This document shows, one piece after another, positions 1-7,340 of a stretch of DNA of 43,572 nucleotides; positions within the stretch are counted from its first letter, which is position 1, and every line of letters starts with the position of its first letter. The notes beneath the pieces were generated by a model. It had not been told where the DNA came from and searched no databases. It saw only the letters and a program-made list of their open reading frames with translations. Origin of the DNA: Planctomyces sp. SH-PL62 (GTDB taxonomy: Bacteria > Planctomycetota > Planctomycetia > Planctomycetales > Planctomycetaceae). The stretch lies in the NCBI GenBank assembly GCA_945905295.1, contig CAMDPX010000036.1, forward strand, positions 1 through 43,572, read 5' to 3'. Position numbers and translations under genes: made by a program.

Positions 1-59
1 GTCAGCCCCCCGGTGAGTTCGCCTCTGGACCGGGGGGCTGACGCCGCCCCGCTCGCCTG
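1..59. repeat. Dispersed palindrome family P1, left arm cut by window edge
   Basis: The right arm (29-59) ends in GCCGCCCCGCTCGCCTG and pairs with the partial left arm at 1-14. The same arms occur in full at 13600-13679. It lies just beyond the 3' end of the transpeptidase gene, so it could act as a transcript-end hairpin. That role is inferred. Confidence 0.8.
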
Positions 60-124
60 TTTCATGCTCGGCCGCGCGAGGCATCGTTGGAGCGATGCTA
101 AAACGAGTCGCGCAGCGCAGACGC

Positions 125-1219
125 TTACGGGCGGATCACGACCTCGTTGGCGAGATCCAGCATGTCGTACACTTCCGCGACGTCGGCATTGAGCAATCGG
201 ACGCAGCCGCGCGATTCGGCTTTGCCAATCGAGTCCGGCTCAATGGTTCCGTGAATGCCGTAGCTCTCTCCCAGGTCGAGCCAATACGCCCCCAGCGGGT
301 TCTTCGGATCGCCGCTGGCAAAAACTTTGCCGTCGGGATCGGTGTATTGCGGATTCGTGACTTTGTTGAGCACCTTGAACTTCCCGACCGGCGTCGCGTT
401 GTTCTTGCCGATGCAGCAGGGATAACTCCGCACATATTGCCCGCCGTGATGCAGCGTCAGTTCGAAATTGCTGAGCGTCACGACCGCCCCGAATGGGCCG
501 TCGATGACTTTCAATTTCTGTCCTTCGCGCAGACGCTTGGGGTCAACGCGATTGAGCCGCGACAAGTATTGCCACGGCACGTGATGCTTCGTGGCGATCT
601 TGCGAAGCTGATCACCGGCCTGCACGACGTAGGGGTCTTGCACGTGCGGTTGCGGTGAGAAATAGATCGCCTTGGCCGTGAGGTCGATGCGTTCTTGCAC
701 GCTGGAGCGCAGGTCGGGCTGTTGCCAGAACAGCTTCGACAAGGCTTTGTGAGCTTCGACAACTTGCCCCGCTTTGATCTGACGGTCGATCTCGCTGAAG
801 TCGAACGTCGGTTCCTGGTCTTTGGTCCGTTTCGCAATGCGAATGGCAGGTTCCGTGTTTGGCTCATTGCTGGTTTCGTCTTCGGAGGCGGGAACTTCCA
901 CCTTCTTTGCGACGGCCGGTTCCTCCAAAGCGACTAACTGGATTGGTCCGCCGAGGCGAATGGCATCGGGTTCCTCCAACGGATCGGGTTGGTCATCCAG
1001 AGTTTGGAAAGCCGTGCTACCAACCTCCAGTAGCGATGAGTCGTTGGCGGCGAACTCCGGCGGTGAATCGATGACGGCCTGCGGCGCATCCACCTCCAGA
1101 AGCGAACCCGTGGCGGCACCACCAAGCTCAAGGGGAACCCAGCCGCTGCGGTACACGGTGAATCCGGCGAAGCTGAGCACGACGGCCAGAAACAAAGTCG
1201 AGTTCGAGATCCGAGGCAT
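125..1219 (-). CDS. LysM-containing L,D-transpeptidase (YkuD/ErfK family)
   Basis: The 364-aa protein has an N-terminal membrane anchor or uncleaved signal (about residues 8-24), a long acidic Pro/Glu-rich linker, a short helical segment (about 140-185), a LysM peptidoglycan-binding domain (about 196-239, beginning YVVQAGDQL) and a C-terminal YkuD catalytic domain (about 243-364). The catalytic signature is present: His323 in IHGT and Cys339 in ESRGCVRL. By family knowledge it forms 3-3 peptidoglycan cross-links or attaches proteins to peptidoglycan in the periplasm. It stands alone on the minus strand and is divergent from the next gene. The ATG at 1219 is preceded by a weak AGGA. Family assignment is firm; the exact substrate is unknown. 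Confidence 0.93.
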   Translation of the reverse strand: MPRISNSTLFLAVVLSFAGFTVYRSGWVPLELGGAATGSLLEVDAPQAVIDSPPEFAANDSSLLEVGSTAFQTLDDQPDPLEEPDAIRLGGPIQLVALEEPAVAKKVEVPASEDETSNEPNTEPAIRIAKRTKDQEPTFDFSEIDRQIKAGQVVEAHKALSKLFWQQPDLRSSVQERIDLTAKAIYFSPQPHVQDPYVVQAGDQLRKIATKHHVPWQYLSRLNRVDPKRLREGQKLKVIDGPFGAVVTLSNFELTLHHGGQYVRSYPCCIGKNNATPVGKFKVLNKVTNPQYTDPDGKVFASGDPKNPLGAYWLDLGESYGIHGTIEPDSIGKAESRGCVRLLNADVAEVYDMLDLANEVVIRP

Positions 1220-1274
1220 GAGTGGTCCTGAAATGTTTCAGCCGCGAAGGATGTTCCCTGAACGCAAATCGCAG

Positions 1275-1346
1275 ATCAGCCGGAATGCACTCGCGTCGTG
1301 ATCGCGAGCCACCCGATTAATCGGACGCTCGCGCGTTCCGGCTGAT
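1275..1346. repeat. Inverted repeat in the 1220-1563 intergenic stretch
   Basis: ATCAGCCGGAA (1275-1285) is the reverse complement of TTCCGGCTGAT (1336-1346), and the interior is rich in TCGCG-type sequence. It overlaps the most upstream possible ATG (1345) of the next gene, which argues that the real start is downstream. Apart from this repeat I see nothing definite in 1220-1563. Confidence 0.65.
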
Positions 1347-1563
1347 GGAATCAGGTCGGGACCATAGCAGTGTGCCTGAAAAACGGCCAAGAGGATTCTC
1401 GATCCAGCACATCAATCGGGGCACGGCGCAAAGTGCTTCGTCCACCCTGGTGGATCGTCCTTCAGGAAGCGGGATTGACACGTTTTTCGGGGAGCTAGAC
1501 CATCCGCGCCCTTCTCCCGTCCGCGTGATTCCGGGGACAGGCTTAGCGGCCTGCCAGATGGCG

Positions 1564-2664
1564 ATGCCTCGTTTCTTGATTGTGCAATGCGATGCGAATT
1601 GCGGGCGAGGAGCACGTGGCGCGAACCTGTCGCGGTTCCTCAGGATCTTTCACGGTCGTGGTGCGGTAGAACTGGTCCAGGCGAGCGATCTCGAACGCGG
1701 CCCGGTGCGTGAGACCGACGTGTTGTGCATTGGAATGCCGACGGCCTTAGATCCTCGACAGTTGGCTCGGATTCGATTTCGCCAAGCCGTGTTGTTCGAT
1801 TACTCCGATACGGGGGGCCCGGTCTGGTCGCCGGAATCAGAGCCTTGGCTGCGCTCGCTGACGGACGTGTATCTCAAGCCGTGGGTGGAAGAGTCTTGGG
1901 ACTTTGGTCTGCGTTGGGGCGTGCTGCCGATCCGCCGTTATCCCGCGCTCACTTGGCACGTCAAACTCCTGCGCGGATTGTTTCGAGGACGTTATCCCAA
2001 ACTCTTCCGGCGCGATCACGAGGTTTCGTTTCTCGGCAACTGCACCGCCTATCACGGAGTCGGTTCGTCCCAACGCTATCACCAGCGAATCGAGTGGCTC
2101 CGCGAATTGCGTCAATCCGAGAATCAGTTTTCGTTCTGGGGCGGATTGCAGGCGTCGGCGGCCAATCGTGCGCGGCTCGAACCCACGCTCGGCGATCTAA
2201 CGGATCTCATCGCTCCTGAAGGACGTCTGCTCTTCAGTCAGTTTTTTTACCACTTACTCCGATCGCAAGTCGTGCTGACTCCGGCCGGGAACGCTCGCTG
2301 GAGCTACCGGCACTACGAAGCGATTTATGCGGGAGCGTTGCTGGTCTCGACCGATTTCCGCGCGGTGCGCACGCTGATTCCGTTGCCTCTGGACAACATG
2401 CAGCATGTCGCCGATCACGCTCCGGTCGTGCCCGTCATCGCGGCGGCTTTGGAGCGGCTGGCACGCGAGCCAAGTCTGCCGCTCCAGAACATCGACTTTC
2501 TGGATACGTACCTGCAAGATGGGGATTACCACCGTCGCAAGCCTCAACTCATGGATGAGTTCCTGTCGCAAATCGACGGTCAATCTGGCGGCACTGCGGT
2601 TTCGTCAAACTCGATCTCGAAATCGTCTGCCGACGGATTCCCCGACTCGCGTCGTGCCGCTTGA
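1564..2664 (+). CDS. Glycosyltransferase-like protein (exostosin/GT-B-like)
   Basis: The protein is 366 aa from the chosen ATG. The frame is open back to 1345, but residues encoded before 1564 look like non-coding sequence and overlap a palindrome. The sequence beginning MPRFLIVQCDANCGRGARG reads like a true beta-strand start. An ATG two codons upstream (1558) is equally possible. The C-terminal third contains RWSYRHYEAIYAGALLVS, resembling the donor-binding end of exostosin-like and other GT-B glycosyltransferases, where an Arg/Tyr-Glu pair precedes a GALPV-like strand. There is no signal peptide or membrane segment, so a cytoplasmic role in glycan or surface-polymer synthesis is likely. Donor and acceptor cannot be read from the sequence. 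No other glycan genes lie beside it. Family assignment is moderate. Confidence 0.55.
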   Translation: MPRFLIVQCDANCGRGARGANLSRFLRIFHGRGAVELVQASDLERGPVRETDVLCIGMPTALDPRQLARIRFRQAVLFDYSDTGGPVWSPESEPWLRSLTDVYLKPWVEESWDFGLRWGVLPIRRYPALTWHVKLLRGLFRGRYPKLFRRDHEVSFLGNCTAYHGVGSSQRYHQRIEWLRELRQSENQFSFWGGLQASAANRARLEPTLGDLTDLIAPEGRLLFSQFFYHLLRSQVVLTPAGNARWSYRHYEAIYAGALLVSTDFRAVRTLIPLPLDNMQHVADHAPVVPVIAAALERLAREPSLPLQNIDFLDTYLQDGDYHRRKPQLMDEFLSQIDGQSGGTAVSSNSISKSSADGFPDSRRAA

Positions 2665-2682
2665 GTGGTCACCTCGACGTCG

Positions 2683-2803
2683 CCTGACTCTCCGAGGCTG
2701 TGAATAAATGACGTGGGGCACGTTTTCAACGTGCCCAATCGGCCTGTATTCGAGCACGTTGAAAACGTGCTCCACGAAAACTTCACAGCCTCTCCGAGTC
2801 AGG
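2683..2803. repeat. Nested inverted repeat (family P4 outer arms)
   Basis: The outer arms 2683-2704 and 2782-2803 (CCTGACTCTCCGAGGCTGTG type) are near-perfect reverse complements. An independent inner pair, 2712-2734 and 2754-2776 (GGCACGTTTTCAACGTGC type), is nested inside. This looks like one palindromic element inserted in another. It sits between the glycosyltransferase-like gene and the CPBP protease. Confidence 0.85.
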
Positions 2804-2836
2804 AGTCTGTCGCGATCTGTCCCGACTCAGAGAGTA
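2791..2836. repeat. Imperfect P4-type hairpin
   Basis: CTCCGAGTCAGGA near 2793 pairs imperfectly with TCCCGACTCAGAGAG near 2821-2835. This is a decayed relative of the hairpin at 4438-4492 and ends just before the CPBP gene start. Confidence 0.6.
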
Positions 2837-2843
2837 AGGCTCC

Positions 2844-3482
2844 ATGTTCGACCCGCAGGAACGCAGTCAGTTTTTGAACTTCGCCGGCCTGATCGAAGGG
2901 GGCTTGGTGTTGGCGGCGTTGAGCATCGGCTGGTGCGTGTCGATCAATCCGGTCGAGCATCTGTCATGGGATTGGCACGCGCTGGGTTGGGGAGTGCTGG
3001 CGACGGTGCCGACCTTCGCCATCTTTTGGCTGACGTATCGCTATCCGATTGGCTCGCTGCGAAAGATTCGCGAGTTCCTGTCCCGCGAATTGGCTCCGTC
3101 GTTATCGAACCTGTATTGGTACGACCTGATCCTGTTGTCGATCCTTGCGGGTGTTTCCGAAGAGTTGCTGTTTCGAGGCTTGTTGCAGCCCTGGATCGGG
3201 CGTGCCTGCCACAGCGACGGGGCCGGCCAGTTCTTGAGCAATCTCGTGTTCGGCGTCGTTCACTGGGTCACGCCGCTGTATGCGCTGCTGGCCTGCGTCA
3301 TCGGCAATTACTTGAGCTGGCTGATGACAACGACCGAGCCCAACAATTTGCTGACGCCGATGGTCACGCACACCATTCACGACTATCTGGCGTTTCTGGT
3401 GATCGTTGCGGAGTATCGCCGCCGGAGGTCAATGACGAATGACGAAACACCCAATGACGAAGGAATGACGAAGCCCGAATGA
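2844..3482 (+). CDS. CPBP-family intramembrane glutamic protease (CAAX/Abi type)
   Basis: The 212-aa protein has several hydrophobic segments and the CPBP signature. Motif 1 is SEELLFRGLL (about residues 108-117), motif 2 is FGVVHW (about 136-141), and a later THTIHDY stretch matches motif 3. Relatives are membrane-embedded proteases such as Rce1-type CAAX proteases and bacteriocin-immunity Abi proteins; the substrate here is unknown. The last ~16 residues (MTNDETPNDEGMTKPE) come from a repetitive ATGACGAA-rich DNA tract and are probably a neutral extension created by a repeat, since the family normally ends near the last helix. The gene stands between two repeat elements with no obvious operon partner. 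Confidence 0.85.
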   Translation: MFDPQERSQFLNFAGLIEGGLVLAALSIGWCVSINPVEHLSWDWHALGWGVLATVPTFAIFWLTYRYPIGSLRKIREFLSRELAPSLSNLYWYDLILLSILAGVSEELLFRGLLQPWIGRACHSDGAGQFLSNLVFGVVHWVTPLYALLACVIGNYLSWLMTTTEPNNLLTPMVTHTIHDYLAFLVIVAEYRRRRSMTNDETPNDEGMTKPE

Positions 3483-3494
3483 CGATCCAGTCAG

Positions 3495-3619
3495 GGGTCA
3501 GGTCTTCAAATTTCATTTTTGACCACGCAAATGAGGCGCGATCTGACTTGGAATTGCGACGTGGAATTTGCGTCCGGGGTGGATGACCGGGTCAAAAATG
3601 AAATTTGAAGACCTGACCC
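3495..3619. repeat. Perfect 30-bp inverted repeat (REP-like, family P5)
   Basis: Arms 3495-3524 and 3590-3619 are exact reverse complements beginning GGGTCAGGTCTTCAAATTTC. The sequence resembles the GGTCAGGTCTT-type REP sequences that often flank RAYT (IS200-like) transposases, but no transposase is present, so it would be a non-autonomous copy. It lies in the CPBP-clpP intergenic region. Confidence 0.85.
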
Positions 3620-3749
3620 AGGCTCGCACGCAATGCACGCCGTGCGATTCGTCATTTCATTTGTCTCTCTTGACGGTCGTTGTCAGCATCCGATATCCCA
3701 CCCGCCCCGGTCCCGGCCGAGTTGGCGGATCGAGCAATCAGGAGGCAAC

Positions 3750-4409
3750 ATGTTGGATCAGTGGATGAGCCGCGGTGAAAATGTTCGTGGCGAAAATGTT
3801 CGCAGTGGTGATTGGCAAAACTCGCGGCGCGAATACGCGCGGCAGAGGCAGATGGGGATTGGCGACCTGCTGCTGGAAAATCGCATCGTCTTTTTGGAAG
3901 GGGTCATCAACGACGGCGTCGCCAACTTGATCGTGATGAAACTCCTCTTCTTGCAGTCCGAGAGCCGCAATCAAGACATCCATCTGTACGTGAACTCGCC
4001 GGGCGGTTCGGTGACCGCGACGATGGCGATCTATGACACGATGCAGTTCATCGACAGCAACGTGGCGACCTACTGCGTGGGGATGGCAGCCAGCGGCGGC
4101 GCGATCGTGGTGGCAGGCGGCACGAAGGGCAAACGGTACATCCTGCCGCACGCCAAAATGATGATCCATCAGCCCTACGGCGAAGTCGGCGGGCAAGTCT
4201 CGGACATCGAGATTCAGGCCAAGGACATCCTCGACACACGAGAGGTTCTCAACCAAATCCTCGCCAGCCATACCGGCCAGCCGATTGACGTGATCGCCCG
4301 CGACACTGCCCGCGATCGCTACTTGACGGCCGTGGAATCGAAAGCCTACGGACTGGTCGATGAAGTGCTCAGCAAGGCTCCGGCCGAGATAAAGCCGGTC
4401 CTGACGTAA
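3750..4409 (+). CDS. clpP1: ATP-dependent Clp protease proteolytic subunit, first copy
   Basis: The protein is 219 aa when started at 3750, where a strong AGGAGG (3740-3745) fixes the start. The frame is open further upstream to 3633, but that part is not ClpP-like. The catalytic triad is complete: Ser115 in AASGGA, His140 in MMIHQP and Asp189 in TARDRY, at the canonical spacings of 25 and 49 residues. The ClpP handle and NSPGGSV strand are present. It has a ~35-residue N-terminal extension containing a small internal duplication ([13 protein letters not shown]). The Met normally found after the active Ser (ASMG) is Gly here. It should form, alone or with ClpP2 encoded 140 bp downstream, the 14-mer degradation chamber fed by ClpX or ClpA/C; those ATPase genes are not in this window. 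Confidence 0.95.
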   Translation: MLDQWMSRGENVRGENVRSGDWQNSRREYARQRQMGIGDLLLENRIVFLEGVINDGVANLIVMKLLFLQSESRNQDIHLYVNSPGGSVTATMAIYDTMQFIDSNVATYCVGMAASGGAIVVAGGTKGKRYILPHAKMMIHQPYGEVGGQVSDIEIQAKDILDTREVLNQILASHTGQPIDVIARDTARDRYLTAVESKAYGLVDEVLSKAPAEIKPVLT

Positions 4410-4437
4410 TTCACGCGGATGCGATTTCCGGTCGTAG

Positions 4438-4492
4438 CCTGACTCTCCGAGTCGGGAGTATTTCTGAAGAAGTCCCGACTCGGAGAGTCAGG
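4438..4492. repeat. Perfect 20-bp-stem hairpin between the clpP genes (family P4)
   Basis: CCTGACTCTCCGAGTCGGGA (4438-4457) is exactly complementary to 4473-4492 with a 15-nt loop. It starts 28 bp after the clpP1 stop. It may act as an attenuator or processing site between the two clpP cistrons, or simply be a mobile palindrome. No U-tract follows, so a classical terminator is unlikely. Confidence 0.85.
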
Positions 4493-4549
4493 CGACGGCG
4501 TCCTGACGCAGCCGCTACCAAGAACCACAACTGCGAAAGCGAGTTTTTC

Positions 4550-5155
4550 ATGTCGGTCGTGCCCTGGGTCGTCGAAAAGAGTGGCCGCGAAGAGCGGGTC
4601 ATGGATATCTACAGCCGGTTGCTCAAGGACCGGATCATCATCATGGGCAGCCAGGTCAACGATGATGTCGCCAACGCCATCGTCGCCCAACTGCTGTATC
4701 TGCAATTCGAGGACAGCAAGGCGGACATTCACTTCTACATCAACTCGCCGGGCGGTTCGATCACGGCGGGCATGGCGATCTACGACACCATGCAATACAT
4801 CAACTGCGAAGTCGCCACTTACTGCATCGGCCAGGCCAGCAGCATGGGAGCCGTGCTGCTCACCGCCGGAACGGCTGGCAAACGTTACGCGCTGCCGAAC
4901 GCGCGGATCATGATCCATCAACCGCTGGCCGGAATGCAGGGGACAGCCACCGAACTCGAAATTCATGCCAAGGAAGTGATCAAGGTCAAACGCCGCATGA
5001 ACGAGATTCTGATGAAGCACACCGGCAAGACGCTCGACGAATTGCAAAACGACACCGACCGAGACAACTTCATGACCGCCGAAGAGGCCAAGGACTACGG
5101 CCTGATCGATCATGTCCTCAGCAAACTGCCGGTCCGCACCGGCGAGACTACGTAG
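4550..5155 (+). CDS. clpP2: ATP-dependent Clp protease proteolytic subunit, second copy
   Basis: The 201-aa protein is close to the usual ClpP length. The triad is Ser98 (ASSMGA), His123 (IMIHQP) and Asp172 (DTDRDNF), exactly as in canonical ClpP. The NSPGGSI strand and the C-terminal YGLIDHVL are also canonical. The short N-terminus has no obvious propeptide. It is downstream of clpP1 in the same direction, with a strong hairpin between them. Paired ClpP paralogues form hetero- or homo-tetradecamers in other bacteria; whether these two mix is an inference. ClpP2 is closer to the consensus than ClpP1. Confidence 0.96.
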   Translation: MSVVPWVVEKSGREERVMDIYSRLLKDRIIIMGSQVNDDVANAIVAQLLYLQFEDSKADIHFYINSPGGSITAGMAIYDTMQYINCEVATYCIGQASSMGAVLLTAGTAGKRYALPNARIMIHQPLAGMQGTATELEIHAKEVIKVKRRMNEILMKHTGKTLDELQNDTDRDNFMTAEEAKDYGLIDHVLSKLPVRTGETT

Positions 5156-5162
5156 CCATCAT

Positions 5163-5251
5163 CGCTCCGCGTGATGAGCCGAACATTCTCGACGGCCGGA
5201 GTCGTCTCCCTGTTCCAATCGTTTGAAACGCGCGGCTCGTCACGCGGAGCG
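5163..5251. repeat. Inverted repeat downstream of clpP2
   Basis: CGCTCCGCGTGATGAGCCG (5163-5181) pairs with CGGCTCGTCACGCGGAGCG (5233-5251) with one mismatch. It sits between clpP2 and the lipoprotein gene. Confidence 0.8.
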
Positions 5252-5278
5252 GTGACGGCTACGTGGGAGCCATCACGG

Positions 5279-5935
5279 ATGAGGCTCACTTCTCTGTTGC
5301 TACTGCTGGGACTTCTAGTCACAGGTTGCGCCAGTCGGCGCGACGTCGATCTGCTGGAAGCGAAGCTGCGCGAACAGGAAGACCAAGTCCGCTCGCTGCA
5401 CGCGCAAGTTCAACAGTCAAAGTCCGAGCTCACGGCGGCTCGCCGTCTCAACGAAACGCTGAAGCAGCAATTCGTGCGGCCGGCCAGTCACGACGAAACC
5501 TTCGAACTCGACGAACTGCACTTTCGCGTCACCGGCTTGAAGATCAACACGCTGCTGACCGGCGGATTCGATCGCGATGGAAAGTCGGGCGACGATCAAA
5601 TCACGCTCTTCTTCACGGCAGTCGATGATCGAGACCGGACAATCCAAGTTCCGGGCCGCGTTGAGTGCGAACTGCTCGACCTCGCGCAACCGGCGGATCA
5701 GCAGCGGCTGGGTGTGTGGTCGTTCGACGCCCAGAAGACCCGCGCCGCGTGGGTGAAAACGCTGGGCAGTTTTGGATATCGCTTCGAGCTTCCGTGGCAA
5801 ACGCCCCCTCAGTCACGCGACCTGGAACTTCGAGTGCGGATGCACTCAGCCAACGGAAACCAGTTCGAGTCGTCCACTCCGATCCGGATCGTGCTGCCGA
5901 AGTCCGCCCTCGGCGCGGACCAGCCGATGCCGTAA
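5279..5935 (+). CDS. Coiled-coil lipoprotein of unknown function
   Basis: The protein is 218 aa from the ATG at 5279. The frame is open to 5171, but the lipoprotein signal (MRLTSLLLLLGLLVTGC) starts at 5279. The lipobox LVTGC puts the lipidated Cys at residue 17. Residues ~20-65 form a charged heptad-like coiled coil (DLLEAKLREQEDQVRSLHAQ). The remaining ~150 residues look like a compact beta-rich domain with a DGKSGDDQI loop that could bind a metal or form a turn. By the signal it is anchored in a membrane, with the coil as spacer or oligomerisation device. I do not recognise a named family for the C-terminal domain. Confidence 0.75.
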   Translation: MRLTSLLLLLGLLVTGCASRRDVDLLEAKLREQEDQVRSLHAQVQQSKSELTAARRLNETLKQQFVRPASHDETFELDELHFRVTGLKINTLLTGGFDRDGKSGDDQITLFFTAVDDRDRTIQVPGRVECELLDLAQPADQQRLGVWSFDAQKTRAAWVKTLGSFGYRFELPWQTPPQSRDLELRVRMHSANGNQFESSTPIRIVLPKSALGADQPMP

Positions 5936-6008
5936 TCTGGCGTCGAGAATGTGTCTCGTCCGCCATTGGTCTTGGCACAACTCGAAATCGACCGCGTTCT
6001 GGATTTCG

Positions 6009-6078
6009 CTGCGGTCTTCCAATCTCTGCGGTAAAAATGCCTGAAGACTTTTTTACCGCAGAGGTTGGAAGACCGCAG
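6009..6078. repeat. Inverted repeat with 29-bp arms
   Basis: Arms 6009-6037 and 6050-6078 (CTGCGGTCTTCCAA...GGTAAAAA) match as reverse complements at 28 of 29 positions. Located downstream of the lipoprotein gene, the A/T-rich inner end could make it a terminator-like hairpin. The rest of 5936-6198 shows nothing else recognisable. Confidence 0.85.
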
Positions 6079-6198
6079 AGGTCGCTAAGTGAGACGAATG
6101 GAACAGTGTCGTCGTCGCAATCGAGGTGAGTAGATACCAATGCCCCAACCCCGTTGGCGGAATCGACGAGGGACAAGCCGGTCACGTCGGGAAGCTCC

Positions 6199-7260
6199 AT
6201 GCGATCCATCTTTTTCTTCTGGTTGTTGAGCTCGGCCATCCTGCCGATTGCAGCCGCCCACGGCGACGAACCGCCGGCTGCAGCCAAGATCGTGGCACCC
6301 CCAAAGCCCTCGGCCGATGACATCGAACGCTGGGTTCAAGACCTCAATGCTCCGGAGTTCGCCAAACGGGAAGAGGCGACTCGGCGGTTGATCGCGGCCG
6401 GTGCTGTCGCTGCCGCCCCGCTCGTCAAAGCGGCTCATTCAGGTAGTCTCGAAGTCACCTGCCGCATCAACACGATCCTCCGCACCTGGTACACGTCCGG
6501 CAAAGATGAACTGATCGAGCCGGCCGAAGGTGCGTTCGAGCAACTCAGAGAATCGAAGAACCGCCACATCGCCAGCCGAGCCGATGCGACGCTCGAACAA
6601 TTTGCGACCACGATCCGGCAAGACCGAGCTTTGGCCGAGATCAATAAGCTCGGCGGGTCGGTGAAGGAATTGACCGGTAACGGACTGCGAGCCATCGGTC
6701 CGGGAGAATCCAAATCGCTCATGGTTATCCTGGGCCGAGATTGGCGCGGCGGTGATGACGGACTGAAATTTGTCCGTCGGCTCTCCAGCAACACGGTGCT
6801 CTATTTGTTGCACAATCGTGTTACCGAAAAACTTCTCACTCCCGGCGTCACGCCAGAGGCTGTGGCACAACTCCGCCGGGACATGCCTCGATTGAATGTG
6901 GCCTATCGCGGTCCCGCGTTCTTGGGAATCAGTCCTCTGAACCGCATCCCCGGTTGCTATGTGGGGGACGTGTCTCCGGACAGTCCCGCCGCTAAAGCGA
7001 AAATTCGGTCCGGAGATGTCGTGACCAATTTCGACGGCAAAGCGGTCGCGGACTTTGAAGAATTGGTCTTGCTCATTCAGGACAAGCAACCGGGCGATAA
7101 AACCAAAATCGAAGTCCTCCGTGGCGACGAAGAAGAAATTCTGTTCTGGCAACGCTTGCAAGCGGTGAAGGAACCGGCCGCCAAAGAGCAACTCGAAAAA
7201 CTCCACAAACGACTGGCCGTGGAAGTCGAAGTCACATTAGCCGAGTGGGGCAGCAAGTGA
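6199..7260 (+). CDS. Secreted PDZ-domain protein
   Basis: The protein is 353 aa from 6199, chosen because a signal peptide (about residues 1-20, MRSIFFFWLLSSAILPIAAA) starts there and a GGAAG lies upstream. The frame is open to 6154. After an Ala/Pro linker comes a helical, HEAT-like stretch (about 40-150). A PDZ domain follows at about residues 245-330, with the carboxylate-binding FLGISPL strand, the SPAAKAKIRSGDVV helix-strand and the VADFEELVLLIQDKQPGD segment. No protease active site is visible, so it is probably an adaptor or scaffold in the periplasm rather than an HtrA-type enzyme. The same HEAT-plus-PDZ arrangement is common in planctomycete proteins of unknown function. Confidence 0.8.
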   Translation: MRSIFFFWLLSSAILPIAAAHGDEPPAAAKIVAPPKPSADDIERWVQDLNAPEFAKREEATRRLIAAGAVAAAPLVKAAHSGSLEVTCRINTILRTWYTSGKDELIEPAEGAFEQLRESKNRHIASRADATLEQFATTIRQDRALAEINKLGGSVKELTGNGLRAIGPGESKSLMVILGRDWRGGDDGLKFVRRLSSNTVLYLLHNRVTEKLLTPGVTPEAVAQLRRDMPRLNVAYRGPAFLGISPLNRIPGCYVGDVSPDSPAAKAKIRSGDVVTNFDGKAVADFEELVLLIQDKQPGDKTKIEVLRGDEEEILFWQRLQAVKEPAAKEQLEKLHKRLAVEVEVTLAEWGSK

Positions 7261-7277
7261 TTCGCTGGCAAGCTGGA

Positions 7278-7340
7278 GATTCCTCTGGCCCCATTCCTCT
7301 GCAAAAAGGTTTTCGGCAGAGGAATGGGGCCAGAGGAATC
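7278..7340. terminator. Perfect 25-bp-stem hairpin between convergent genes
   Basis: 7278-7302 and 7316-7340 (GATTCCTCTGGCCCCATTCC type) are exact reverse complements with a 13-nt loop containing A- and T-runs. It lies between the convergent PDZ gene and thiE fusion gene, and the TGA of the latter uses its last two bases. Bidirectional termination is a reasonable inference, though the element may be a dispersed palindrome. Confidence 0.7.

Noticed and set aside
1345-1563. N-terminal 73 residues of the longest frame of the glycosyltransferase-like gene
   Set aside because: They overlap a palindrome and show no protein-like pattern; the start at 1564 (or 1558) fits better.
6199-7260. HtrA-type protease
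   Set aside because: A PDZ domain is present, but no trypsin-like catalytic domain precedes it.
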